In this document: positions 53,639 through 64,000 of the stretch, one piece after another
How the letters are laid out: every line of letters starts with the position of its first letter
Position numbering within the stretch: the stretch's first letter is position 1
Assembly: GCA_023846275.1 (NCBI GenBank)
Contig: CM043865.1
Coordinates: forward strand, 30,919,912-30,983,911
DNA: 64,000 nt
Reading direction: 5' to 3'
From: Vanilla planifolia
Taxonomy: Eukaryota; Streptophyta; Magnoliopsida; Asparagales; Orchidaceae
Notes under the pieces: generated by a model
Database searches by the model: none
Seen by the model: the letters and a program-made list of their open reading frames with translations, nothing else
What the model was told of the DNA's origin: nothing
Position numbers and translations under genes: made by a program

Positions 53639-54302
53639 GTTTGTTTCTAATGCATCATTTTTTCTGAGTTCAAATACTGCCCAAACTCAATTTAGTACAT
53701 CTTCTCTATCCTAAAACTAGTAATTCATTGGAAGACTAAGAGATGTACAACTAAAATCGAGACGGTTAAAAATTGCACCTTCAGATACCGAAGTAGACTT
53801 AATAGTTCATTTGTTGCCAATGAAGTAGTTTTTATTTCAAAAAAATGTGAATTATGAAATTTTTTCAGTTCTCAGCACACCAAAAACACATGAAATCTCG
53901 TACAAATTGATGCTTTACCTATATCAATGATCTTTTCGACAAGTAGTGTTTTAGAAGCTCTTTTTTACCACTGGAAGGCTATACCAGACCTATTGCAGAA
54001 AATCAAATGCAATCCATGATTTGAAAAAGGTCGCAATGTCCTTCACTCATGCTTCAGGAAAAGGAAGTTTATAGGATATCATTGCAGGTTTAGATCTCCT
54101 AGAAACAGGCCTCTTAAATTCTAGTACACTTCAAGGAGAAGTTTCATCCCAATTTAAAGGCTTCTTTTTTAAAGATATCCCGCATCATTTGGTTATCAAG
54201 TTAACAAGTTTATAGATTTAGCCAATCACCTTGTGCTAGGGTTTTATGGTGGTAGACAATGTCATTGATAAGCTAAAAGAATTCTGTGGGATTTGGCTGC
54301 AG
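53639..54302 (+). other. Last intron of the alpha-SNAP copy, 664 bp
   Basis: GTTTGT donor and TTGGCTGCAG acceptor. No other feature seen. Confidence 0.75.
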
Positions 54303-54546
54303 GATCCATGGAAAACTGCCCTTCTGTTGAGGGCCAAGAACAAGTTGCATGAGAAGAAAAACGAGGAAGATGATCTTACTTGAGTGTGACAACTATTTCT
54401 GGCTTCCCTAATCTGAATGACCATATGATTAAAATGAAGAAACGTTGAAGTTTAGGCAGCTTATAATGTGTCTCAAACTATGCATTGTTACAATGGTTTT
54501 ACCTTTTTTCTTTTCGTTTAGCATTTTTTTGATGGATTGTTAGTAA

Positions 54547-54552
54547 AATAAA
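54547..54552 (+). terminator. Candidate poly(A) signal AATAAA after the alpha-SNAP copy
   Basis: AATAAA lies 164 bases after the TGA of the last SNAP exon, in a T-rich context suitable for a plant 3' end. Plant signals are loose, so this is only a candidate. Confidence 0.35.
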
Positions 54553-56153
54553 ATGCCTAGTTGCTAATGTATATGGTATATTTTGTTTGTAAAAATGTAA
54601 ACATAGCCCTATTTACTTAAGGTCTATTGATGTGATTGCTATTGAATGATCAAATCATTAAAAAATTTTTGTTTAGTGATGCATTATTTAAAGGTTGTAT
54701 TTGGATAGCTTTTGTGAAATTATCAAATAAGTTTAAAGTAGAAAATAAAAAAATAATAATACTATTTTAGGAAGGATTTTTAACTTTGCAAAAATAGAAC
54801 AGAGAAATGATGTTAGCAAACCCATGTTGAGAAAAATTATGTCCTTTTGTTAAGTTTTTTGTGGAAGTGATCCATATCCTTATATCACAAATCTCTTTAT
54901 GGTAGTGTTGACTTCATGGGATGGTTTTGAAGGTAGAATGTTGAAAAATATAAAGATCTAAAAAAATTTCTCATTGGCAAAGTTGCAACAAGTTATAATA
55001 TTTCACAATAGAAGTTGACATGCATAAAGTAGAAGATAAATTTTTTAAGACATCAACTTCCTAGTTGACTGAAAAATTCTTAGAATAAACTCTTAAATGG
55101 ATAATATTATCGAAAATCGAAGAATTTTTTTTTCCCACGAAGGTAAATGATCCCTCTCTTAATAAATGAAATAATTTTATCATTTATAGAACAATGACAA
55201 ACTCAACCAACCTAAATCTTGAGAACCCAAGTAAATCATCCTCTATTTTTACTAATTGGTGAAAATCATGACTAAGCTGAACTACTAGACATGAGATTCT
55301 CTACAAGAGATATGCCATTTAATAAATCACTCTCTTTTCAAGGCTTAAACAACTAACCCTAGGTCAATCAACTTAGATTATTCTTAGCTAAATAGAGAAA
55401 ATCCAAATAAGACATGATAGTCTCAAACTTAAAGACCTCAATCTCTTAGATGGTTTCATCTTCTAATTCCATGGTGATTGTTTATAGGTTTCATAGTCTA
55501 GGGTTACAAATTTGAATAATCTTTTCAAAACTAAAGATTTTGCTAAAAAGAAAATTAGAGAGGATAGATAAAATTTTTTATATAATCTCTAATCTTTTGA
55601 AGTAAAACTTTGAATCAAATGCATTCCTAAACAATTGAAAATAGCTCCAAGTTAAAGAATATTTAAGTTCCTAGATTCTACCATAATCATTATGACACAA
55701 TATCCTCAATGTATTATTATGATCTGAATCTTGAGAGCATAACGATTAGTTTGAGTGTCTTGAAAAAGTATTTTTAGTTGTTGGAACTTTTTATTTGCAT
55801 GCCAAATCATTTTCTTATATAAATAAAGATAGAATACAAATAGAAGAGCATGATGCACATTGCTAAATTGTTTCATTAAAGTTGAAAAACAAGATTATTT
55901 TGCAACAGGCTTATCCATTATCATCATTTTCCCAGATCTGAAGCCATATGCGTCCACCAAAGACACTTAACCATCATCCATAGAGTCATGTAAAGAATCC
56001 ATGGCATCAATTATTGTTCTCAACACATGCATATATCTCCTGCTTTCCATGGAAAATAACAACGAATTCCTCAACTGCACGAAAAGGTATGGCTCTTCTC
56101 TTGACCACCATAGAGAAAAGAATATTATTGGACAGGATAACGTAGTTTTGAGA

Positions 56154-56160
<7 letters not shown>

Positions 56161-56187
<27 letters not shown>
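56161..56187. repeat. (GA)13 microsatellite
   Basis: Uninterrupted GA dinucleotides over 27 bases. GA repeats are frequent near plant transcription starts, but no gene is evident beside this one. Confidence 0.95.
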
Positions 56188-56933
56188 TTGTCTTTCTGGG
56201 CATCATAAGGGATGCATAAAAGAAGGATCATTGTTGTTTCCCTATACATGAAAATTACATAATTTTTTACCATTCATTTGCATATTCTTTTCGTATTGTA
56301 ATGTTGCAACAAAATAATATATGTTATTATCCAAATATTGTATTTATTTACATATTATATATGTTTTTGTAATTAAATTAGTGTTGATTGGCTCATATCA
56401 CTTTTGTCCTAACTCTTTTAGATCAAAACAAAGTGCTAAATAAAGCTACAAGGCAACAACAAGGATTATATCGTTTTGGCTTCACTTAGAAGACATTCTA
56501 CTTTATCATTTAGACTGATGGTCATGTTAATATCTCTTATGGAATGATGATGAACAAGTAATAAAGCTTTTTATCATGATGATGGTTGAACCTAACTTTG
56601 TTTAAAGCTATAAAAATATTATGATTTAATATTTTAGTTGTTTAAAGCTTAATTTTTTTCTTTATGATGTGATTTAATGTCAAATGGTTTGACAGTGCTT
56701 GCATTGTTGATTCGTTGCCCTTTTGACTTTGATCCCAGTCTAGTCATATCTTCTCACAGCGTAGAAATTCTCTATGGCACTTGTTTGCCGATTCGTCTTA
56801 CATATCATTTGCGATAACTACATTTTTCATTGGGAGTTCGAACTCGATATGCTTTTTACGAAAAAAAAGGGTTCATCATTTAGTAAATCGATATTTTTTT
56901 TACCAAAAAGTGGAAATTAAAGTTAAACTTTAC

Positions 56934-57290
56934 CTTGATATTCGATGCGACCAAGATCGCAAAGTTGATCAACACTTGACAAGAAGCTGTGTGAGCGCAG
57001 ATAGAAAAATGTTAGGGCGGCCTCCGGCGACGAATTCTCGACAACTGCCTCGACATCCACAAAGAAGGCAGCAAGAATGCCGCATTTGGCAGCTGATTGG
57101 CCAATCTGCGGCGGTTTGGTGTGGCTTGCAGTGGCTCACGGTATTTCACGGTGGTTCAAAGGCAGCGAATCTAGGCAACTCGCCGTGGATTACAAAGCAA
57201 CGATGAAGTGGATTCAACCTCGAAGTTTGTTAGTCGGGAAAACTAGGCTCGGTAGAACATATGGCCCAACCCATAACATGAACAAGCCCA
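56934..57290 (-). promoter_or_regulatory. Minus-strand promoter-like island with possible first exon
   Basis: On the minus strand two site II motifs, TGGGCT (57285-57290) and TGGGCC (57263-57268), lie 22 bases apart. Paired TGGGCY motifs are typical of plant housekeeping promoters bound by TCP factors. Downstream on the same strand, sequence of higher G+C content runs to 56934, where TATCAAG is followed by GTAAAG, a good splice donor. A 38-codon frame starts at an ATG at 57085-57083 and stops at 56971-56969. Another frame remains open without an ATG into the donor. I could not find a second exon in the AT-rich DNA below 56.9 kb. This may be a 5' leader exon, a noncoding transcript or a stranded promoter. 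Confidence 0.35.
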
Positions 57291-58697
57291 CGCTGAACAC
57301 TCCTATTTCAATGTGAGATTTTTTCTATTCGTATGTCTTCTCAAATATACTTCAGGTGTTGTACAGTCGACGGACAACCCATCTAACGATCAGGTGTAAC
57401 GACGGCAACATCCACCGTTGTGCCACGCCGTCTATATCGAGCGTGTCCTTTAACTGATGCACGTTAAGTCATCATAGCTATTCTTATTCTTTTATATGTT
57501 ATTTATTTTATACGAAATTTCAATGTATTTTTTAACAATTTTTTTGAAATAAATGACTTAAACCTTTTATAGAGAAATAAAAATTAATTATATTATATTA
57601 TAGTTGTAAAATATATAATATTGAGAACTCTGAATCAAGAAAGAAAGACAAAAGTGATGTTTACCTAAGAATAATATCATATCATGAAAAACTCCAACAC
57701 CTCTCCCTAATCATCATGAATATATATTAGAGATTGTATTAGTTAACCAAAGTACGTCCCAACTACAGCAACAAGTTGTTTGCTTAACATACCAGCCAAA
57801 GTAAGTGTAACCCCTAATATCTCTCATGGGCTCTAAGTTGTATGTTGTTGGTGACCAAACTAATACATAACAAACATGGGTAAATATCAATTGATATAGC
57901 TTAATTGATGTTAGGCCAGGAGTGTCCGGCAGGCCGAGCAAGCCGGGAACCTGAGTTGAAAGCTTAATTAAAAAAAGCTTTAACTGCTCCAAAGCTTGCA
58001 ATTAAAAAGAAAGAAGAAACGTGAGCAAATGAGAAAAAGATGACTATTTTATTGAGCTATACCAGTCAAGACTCCATCAAAGACGGAAGAATTGTTACGA
58101 AGAAGAACTGCCATAACAACTTACGAGTATAATGTTTAAAAATTATTGATTAATAACAGGGAAGATATTAAAACTTCCAAAACATTGCTATTTTTAATGT
58201 TATTTTATTATTAAAAAAATATGTAATAAAAACTTACACATTTATTGTTCAGTAAAAAAAACATAAATAATTTCCTATTGCACGTTAACGTTTGAAAGTT
58301 ACAGTGACCAGGCTTCTTCGAATAAAACTTGAAATAAAAATTGAAAATGTGATATAATCTTTAGTTTGTGCTCAAACTTGAATCAAGTTATAAACTCCAT
58401 TTGTCCATTAAAACTGTGATGTTGAAATCGTCAGCCAAAGGCTGATGCATGAACATCGTCAGATTGAGAAAATTCCAAAAAAAAAAAAAATATAGTTCTT
58501 CCTTTTTTTAAGCAACTGCCACGAAATAAGCATCATTTTTACCATTCTTCCTTACAAGCTAATTAAAGATGAGTATCTCCCGGGATTGTTTTACATTAAT
58601 AACGTTTGCATTACAAATAAAACCTGGAACGTTGGTTCATCAACCTTCACTTGCTCGGCTACCAAAGGAAAGGTTGATCGCTTCACCATTCTCAGCG
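57291..58697. other. Upstream region of the aspartic protease gene
   Basis: 57291-57470 is fairly GC-rich. From 57480 the sequence is AT-rich, with a homopolymeric A run near 58477-58490. An ATG at 58569 is in frame with the protease but would put 43 residues before the signal peptide. I place the protein start at 58698. No convincing TATA box was fixed. Confidence 0.6.
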
Positions 58698-59972
58698 ATG
58701 TTAGCCAATCTCCTCATCTCCTTATTCCTCCTCCTCATCTGGAGTCATTCCCCCACCTCCGCCTTTTCTGTTCAACTCATCCACCGCGCTGCGCTCTTCC
58801 CCAACGATTCTACCCACCTCATCGACCGCCTCTCTGCCCACACCCGCGTAGCACTCGCCCGCAGCCACCGCTTCGGTCGCATCCCCCCTTCCGCCATCGA
58901 CGCCCCCATCACCCCCCACTATGCCGAACACTTCATGCGATTCTCCATCGGTACGCCACCGGTGTCCGTCCTCGCCGTGATGGACACTGGCAGCGATCTC
59001 ACGTGGCTTCGTTGCACCCCCTGCGCCGACTGTTTCGGCCGCGACGTCCACGTCTTCCACCCGACCGCCTCATCCACCTACGAGACCCTCCCCTGCGATT
59101 CGGAGCCCTGCAAACTGCTCGAACCCGACGCGTGCAGCAGGTCGCAAAATTGCTCCTACCAATACGGCTACGGTGACGGGTCCTTCACCACCGGCGTCAT
59201 CTCCACCGAGACCCTTACCTTCGACTCCACCGAGGGGAAGCAGGTGTCCATCCCACACGTGGCGTTCGGATGCGGCCACAACAACAGCCGGAGTTTCGAT
59301 GCAGAGATGTTCGGCCTGGCCGGCCTCGGCGGGCAGAGCATCTCCCTCGTCTCCCAATTGGGCCCCCTCGCCGGCGGAAGGTTCTCCTACTGCCTCACTC
59401 CATTCCGGGACAACACATCGACTAGCTTCATGAACTTCGGCGGCGACGCGGTGATCCACGGGGAGAACGTGGTGACGACGGCACTGGTGGAGGGCGGGGA
59501 CAAGACGTTCTACTTTGTGACGTTGCAAGGGGTTAGCGTCGGAAACCAGAGGATCAACGCAAATGCGGGAAGGGGAGGGAACATGTTTATTGACTCAGGC
59601 ACGACGGTGTCGTTGGTGGAGAACAGCGTTTGGAAGAGGATGGGGGACCTGATCTCGGAGGCGGTGGGTCTGCCACACCGATTGGATCCTGGGGGTACGT
59701 TTATGTGCTACGAGGCAGGGGGGTTGAGGGAGAGGTTTCCGGACATTACGTTCCACTTTGCCGGCGGGGCAGACGTGGTGTTGAAGCCTACGAATGCCTT
59801 CACGGAGCCGACGGCGGAAGGGACGGTGTGCTTAGCGATGCAGGCGACGAATGGGACGGGGATAATGGGAAACCTGGCGCAACATAATTTTCATATTGGG
59901 TATGATCTCGTCGGCAGGAAGGTGGCGTTCAAGCCCACCGACTGCTCCTCCCATCTCGGAGTTCTCTCCTAA
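58698..59972 (+). CDS. Secreted aspartic protease, CDR1-like (A1B, nepenthesin type)
   Basis: A 424-residue pepsin-fold endopeptidase from a single exon. The ATG at 58698 is chosen because it starts a clear signal peptide (MLANLLISLFLLLIWSHSPT). The upstream in-frame ATG at 58569 adds 43 residues unlike the family. The propeptide begins with the LIHR motif usual in CDR1-like proteases. The catalytic aspartates lie in MDTGSDLTWL (Asp96) and FIDSGTT (Asp299), and the flap has YGDGS (about residue 158). Seven cysteines between about residues 106 and 152 form the nepenthesin-type insert, and the C-terminus has VAFKPTDC. Arabidopsis CDR1 is apoplastic and acts in disease-resistance signalling, so a similar role is inferred only. 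Length and motifs are complete. G+C is much higher than in the flanks, as in many monocot single-exon genes. Confidence 0.93.
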   Translation: MLANLLISLFLLLIWSHSPTSAFSVQLIHRAALFPNDSTHLIDRLSAHTRVALARSHRFGRIPPSAIDAPITPHYAEHFMRFSIGTPPVSVLAVMDTGSDLTWLRCTPCADCFGRDVHVFHPTASSTYETLPCDSEPCKLLEPDACSRSQNCSYQYGYGDGSFTTGVISTETLTFDSTEGKQVSIPHVAFGCGHNNSRSFDAEMFGLAGLGGQSISLVSQLGPLAGGRFSYCLTPFRDNTSTSFMNFGGDAVIHGENVVTTALVEGGDKTFYFVTLQGVSVGNQRINANAGRGGNMFIDSGTTVSLVENSVWKRMGDLISEAVGLPHRLDPGGTFMCYEAGGLRERFPDITFHFAGGADVVLKPTNAFTEPTAEGTVCLAMQATNGTGIMGNLAQHNFHIGYDLVGRKVAFKPTDCSSHLGVLS

Positions 59973-60624
59973 GAATTGTGAGCTCGAATGAGACGAAAAT
60001 TGTGAACGATTATAATTTCAACATTACAAATGACAGAGCAATGCCGTCAATATGTTATCGTGTCAGCTTATTGACCCGATTTTAAACTCTAACCTAATAT
60101 AATACACACAAAAAAAATTCCTTTTCGCCACTTCATATTATTTACTCTTTGAATATGCAAAAAAACACCAATATATTTTTTTTATTATTTCTATTTTGAT
60201 TGAATATCGTTTTCAGTGTTATGCATGGACAAACTAATATGCAAAATTCACCATCCACGAAGATGGTTTGTTTTTTTTTTTTTTTCATTTTTATTTATTT
60301 TTGTTATATTTAATTGTCCTTGTATATTTTTGTAAATCTTTAGATACATTAGAACGTATTTATAGAGAGTATGAGTTATTTTAGTATGTTCTATGATGTT
60401 TTGGATAGTTGAAGTTTCTATCTCATACTTTGGTGTAGTAGCCTAAGCTGATCTATGTCTAGAAAGTCCAAAATAACCTTAAGTGATTTGTTCTAACAAC
60501 ATTGGCAATTGTTTGATTGCATGCTTATTCAAGCCAAATCACCTAAAGTAATATTTCAACGACCTCAAAACTATCCCAAACAATGTATCAATTTACTTAA
60601 TGGCTTGTTATGCACTTCTTCCAC
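59973..60624. other. Region after the protease gene
   Basis: Probable 3' UTR and AT-rich intergenic DNA with a T tract near 60270-60286. Nothing else recognised. Confidence 0.7.
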
Positions 60625-62137
60625 TAAAGGTAAGCATTGTCAAAATAAAGTATGACATTTTGAGCTATTGTAGTTGCCCTTGATTTGATATCAGTAAGAT
60701 TCTTTGAATTGGCACAAAATCAAAGGATTTTATTGTACAAAATTAAAATATGTTTTTTTAAAAAAAATATGCATGAATTAGATAAAAAAAATGTGATAAT
60801 CAAAATAATTAACAAAAAAATGAAGTTTGAATAATATTTACAAAGATAATGTTAGAATTATAAGAACATGATGTACATAAAAGAAGGAAGGGTAATAGTG
60901 CAAATTCAATTTCCAAACCAATAGCTCAGGTCAATGAAGTATTACAAATATTCCTAACTCAATTTTGTTTCATCCAAAAAATAAATTAAAAATAAAAGTC
61001 TTTTATATTTTCATAATAATTTCAATCAACTCAAGTTATAAACCAATATATCAATTAAGATCTTTTACTTTGAAGTACATAAAGTAAGATGCTTTTTTTT
61101 CAGAAACCAAATTTATCCAACACAAATGCTCAAATATTTATAATGTTTAATCTCAAATAATTCAAGTAATCTCAAATATTCTCATAATTAAGATCACTTA
61201 TTTATCTTAATGTCTATTATATCAATTTTTACAAAAAAACTTTAGCTTTCTTAATTTTTTTATAGTAACCATATTTGATCTGAAGCAATAAAGCAAGTAA
61301 AATAAAATAATGAAAATATAGAAAGAGAAAGCAAGATTTTTAGGTGATTCAATAAAATGCTTGCTTACATTTACTCCTAAAGATAAGCATTGTCAAAATA
61401 AAGTATGACATTTTGAGTTATCGTAGTTGCCCTTGATTTGATATCAGTAAGACTCTTTGAATTGGCACAAAATCAAAGGATTTTATTGTACAAAATTAAA
61501 ATATGTTTTTTTAAAAAAGTATGCATGAATTAGATAAAAAAATGTGATAATCAAAATAATTAACAAAAAAATGAAGTTTGAATAATATTTACAAAGAAGA
61601 TAATGTTAGAATTATAAGAACATGATGTACATAAAAGAAGGGAGGGTAATAGTGCAAATTTAATCTCCAAACCAATAGCTCAGGTCAATGAAATATTACA
61701 AATATTCCTAACTCAATTTTATTTCATCCAAAAAATAAATTAAAAATAAAAGTCTTTTACATTTTCATAATAATTTCAATCAACTCAAGTTATAAACCAA
61801 TATATCAATTAAAATCTTTTACTTTGAAGTACATAAAATAAGATGCTTTTTTTCACAAACCAAATTTTATCCAACACAAATGCTCAAATATTTTATAATA
61901 TTTAATCTCAAATAATTCAAGTAATCTTAAATATTCTCATAATTAATATCACTTATTTATCTTAATGTCTATTATATCAATTTTTGCAAAAGGACTTTAG
62001 CTTTCTTATTTTTTTTTATAGTAACCATATTTGATCTGAAGTAATAAAGCAAGTAAAATAAAAATAATGAAAATATAGAAAGAGAAAACAAGATTATTAG
62101 GTGATTCAATAAAATGCTTTCTTACATTTACTCCTAA
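60625..62137. repeat. 753-bp tandem duplication
   Basis: The block starting with TAAAG before GTAAGCATTGTCAAAATAAA at 60625 is repeated from 61378 to about 62137. The copies are closely similar throughout, with scattered substitutions and small indels. Landmarks such as TTGCCCTTGATTTGATATCA and CCAATAGCTCAGGTCAATGA occur once in each. The unit is AT-rich and non-coding. It may be a fragment of a retroelement duplicated in place. It does not have clear TG...CA ends, so I do not call it an LTR pair. Confidence 0.9.
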
Positions 62138-62208
62138 TTCTCCCAACCAAATTTCCACTAAAACCAACATCATTTTGTCATAACTGGTAAATGCAAACCT
62201 TACATAGT

Positions 62209-62439
62209 CACTCCATTGTTGCTCATGATCAAGTAAGAGTCACCTTCGTAAAACCTCACTCCATTGTTGCTCATGATCAAGTAAGAGTCACCTTCGTAAA
62301 ACCTTTTTATTTTTGTTAATGGCCATGTTGAAATTATCTCACACAAATTCACTCCCTTTTTGCCCATGGCTACGTAGGAGTTGCATTCACAAATTTGCTT
62401 TCTTTTCACCCATGGCAAGGTAGGAGTTGCTCCACTCAA
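62209..62439 (-). repeat. 48-bp minisatellite encoding a 16-residue periodicity
   Basis: Two identical 48-bp copies stand at 62209-62256 and 62257-62304, followed by diverged copies to about 62439. On the minus strand the array is an open frame of 79 codons with a 16-residue repeat (FYEGDSYLIMSNNGVR twice, then degenerate versions such as CECNSYVAMGKKGV). The unit is a multiple of three, so the frame is kept. I do not recognise the peptide. Similar arrays can occur in retroelement leaders. Confidence 0.75.
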
Positions 62440-63285
62440 AAAAGAGTAATAATAACTTAAACAAATATTAGAATACTTGAATAAAATAATACATAAAAAT
62501 TCTTATACAATTTTTCTTGAACAAATAATATGACATAATATCTAAATGATGTAGAAAAAAAGTTTACAAAATAATATAAGGGATTAATATGTAATCTATC
62601 CCTAAATGCAAAAATAATAACAACATGAATACAAGATTCTTCATGGTTTAAAGCATAACCCCCACTATCACAAATTTTCTCAACTTGTAAAAGGTTTAAT
62701 AGTTGATTCATCATTATATTCTCTTTTTAACTCACGTCTATTTATATCACACAATGAGACATAACTGATTAAAGGAGTTGTAATGACTAAAAAACCATTA
62801 CTAAAATAATCAAGCTAGTCATTACACTCTCAAACTATCGATCATACTAATTTGATATATAGATAGTACAAAAACAATATGCATTGCACTTAGTGCACAT
62901 CCAATTAATTCATTTTTATATATCTCAAGAATACATTGTATTGTATAACTTGAATAGATCCACTAAGTCTCAATTCTGAGCTCTAAGCTAACAAAAATGA
63001 TTTATGATATAAAATCATACAAAGTTGATATGTTGTATGAGATCCTTACAATACTAATTAAGAATTATTCTATCTCGTATGGTACATAAATAATACTCAT
63101 ATGACATTAATTTACTTAATAAAAAGCTAAATTTTTAAACCACTTACAAATAGCTTGATCATTGGCTTCAAAATCAATAAGTTGAGCCTTTAATCTCTAT
63201 TCACTTTATGTGCTACAATCTTTGTTCAAGTAAATCCAAACTATTATAATATATCTTGAGATTTAACTAAAATAATATTATATTC
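62440..63285. other. AT-rich intergenic DNA
   Basis: I see no gene, hairpin or repeat of note here. Confidence 0.6.
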
Positions 63286-64000
63286 TGTTACACCCTTGTG
63301 TTTGATGAGTCAAGCATAAATGTGTATATTTTATTTGGGCTTGATTTTAAGTAAAATTGTTAATAATTAATTAAATCAAGCCATGTATTTTAGATGTCTA
63401 AAATAATGGTCTCTAAGGGCCTTGAGGTCATGGCATACTTCAAGGAATTTTGAGACATGCGTAAGATTTTTTATAATTGAATTTCTTTTTATTTTTCTTG
63501 AATTTGATATGTCCAAACTTTGAGATTATGAGGCACACTAGTAGTATTAACATTTAAAAATATTATAAAATTATTTAATACTGAATTTTGATTTTTGGGC
63601 CAAGCATATTTGACAAAATATATAGACATGGGTATTTGATTTTTTAATATTATTTTGGAATCGTTTTCTACGAATTTCTTTTCATAGCCACTTAATAACT
63701 TATAATACTATAAGAATACAAAATTATTTTTATACACTTATAGTCAAATTTTTGGCTAAAAAATTCGTCAAAAATACCCTAAAACAGCCGAAGTCTCGGG
63801 AAAATGTACTGTAGCAATGGGCGGGTCGACCCGGCGCCAAAACAGCCCGTTCAAGTCTTTTAGAAATTAAAAATTTAATTTAAAAAATAAAAATTTGGTT
63901 GACCCGAAAAGGCTAAACCTAGCCTGGACCCAAAGCACGCCGAGAGGAGCTCGGCTAGAGCTGGTCAACAGTCAAATGAACAGTGCCTGGCTAAGCCAAG
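63286..64000 (+). mobile_element. Possible start of a gypsy-type LTR, cut by the window end
   Basis: TGTTACACCC at 63286 resembles the beginning of many plant Ty3/gypsy LTRs (TGTAACACCC type). The sequence then becomes GC-rich towards the end of the window (GGGTCGACCC near 63825), unlike the AT-rich intergenic DNA before it. The LTR-like block in the kinesin intron ends with the complementary type of terminus (GGGTCATTACA at 14381). The element's interior lies outside the window. Confidence 0.35.

Larger units (their letters stand above)
50770..54383 (+). pseudogene. ASNAP: Alpha-SNAP copy, 5'-truncated with a collapsed intron
   Basis: Alpha-SNAP binds SNARE complexes and recruits the ATPase NSF to take them apart. 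Exons: 50770-50849, 51105-51256, 53086-53245, 53281-53328, 53558-53638, 54303-54383. They encode about 200 residues, starting DAEECFNKVVNLFLENDRLN, passing through [24 protein letters not shown] and LCKGDVVAI, and ending EEDDLT before TGA, the family's conserved C-terminus. Full plant proteins have about 290 residues. The first ~90 are absent and no matching exons lie upstream. The intron after 53245 is only 35 nt and starts AT instead of GT. Unspliced, the frame reaches TAA at 53258-53260. Substitutions at normally conserved positions ([15 protein letters not shown] where relatives have GYLLNAGICQLCKGD) fit relaxed constraint. A truncated expressed protein is possible but less likely. Confidence 0.85.
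54384..56930. other. Intergenic AT-rich DNA
   Basis: No gene recognised. The stretch 55.1-55.9 kb has a somewhat coding-like feel on the minus strand, possibly an old retroelement, but with too many stops to identify. A GA microsatellite at 56161-56187 creates spurious open frames on both strands. Confidence 0.7.

Noticed and set aside
56001..56273. Several overlapping open frames around the GA microsatellite
   Set aside because: The GA repeat lacks stops in several frames. The translations are Arg-Glu or Leu-Ser runs without conserved content.
56835..56850. GTTCGAACTC, resembling a tRNA B box
   Set aside because: No A box, cloverleaf or anticodon arm can be drawn around it.
58586..59887. 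Long alternative-frame and antisense open frames in the protease gene
   Set aside because: They are shadows caused by the high G+C content of the true coding frame, which has complete catalytic motifs.
1..64000. tRNA, rRNA, CRISPR arrays, bacterial operons or organellar insertions
   Set aside because: No sequence with the required structure or conserved motifs was seen on either strand by eye. A covariance-model scan would be needed to exclude small RNAs.

Overview
The window is nuclear DNA from a flowering plant. The evidence is a plant-only armadillo-repeat kinesin with GT-AG introns of 94 bp to almost 10 kb, a plant-type alpha-SNAP copy, a nepenthesin-type aspartic protease, and degenerate plant Ty1/copia, Ty3/gypsy and RTE elements. 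A GC-rich, intronless protease gene stands in very AT-rich surroundings, as is common in monocots, so I favour a monocot with a fairly large, repeat-rich genome. That placement is inference.

Layout. (1) 1-47139: a single plus-strand gene of the KIN-U (ARK) kinesin family fills three quarters of the window. Eighteen exons can be read with an intact frame (852 residues, in order motor, coiled coil, armadillo repeats). The first exon, with the start codon, is not visible and is probably upstream of base 1. Five large introns (about 4.1, 7.7, 7.1, 9.9 and 4.8 kb) make up most of the gene. Three of these hold recognisable elements: a gypsy gag/LTR remnant and undefined decayed reading frames (12.1-17.5 kb), a MITE and a copia RT remnant (18.3-21.1 kb), and an RTE LINE remnant next to two copia remnants in opposite orientation (27.6-33.4 kb). 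(2) 47140-50769: AT-rich intergenic DNA with a cluster of RY and G-box motifs near 50.0 kb. (3) 50770-54383: an alpha-SNAP copy lacking its first ~90 residues, with one intron collapsed to 35 nt and its donor lost, probably a pseudogene. (4) 54384-58697: intergenic DNA with a GA microsatellite and a GC-rich promoter-like segment for the minus strand around 57.2 kb. (5) 58698-59972: an intact, intronless, secreted CDR1-like aspartic protease. (6) 59973-64000: repeats, including a 753-bp tandem duplication, a 48-bp minisatellite and the beginning of an LTR-like sequence that runs off the end.

The three gene loci share orientation but have no evident functional link: a microtubule motor, a SNARE-recycling factor and an extracellular protease. 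I saw no tRNA, rRNA, CRISPR array or bacterial-style operon, and nothing that I would call a new biological system. The most useful points are the modular armadillo exons, the broken alpha-SNAP copy, the orphan promoter-like island, and several coding-like fragments that I could not identify.
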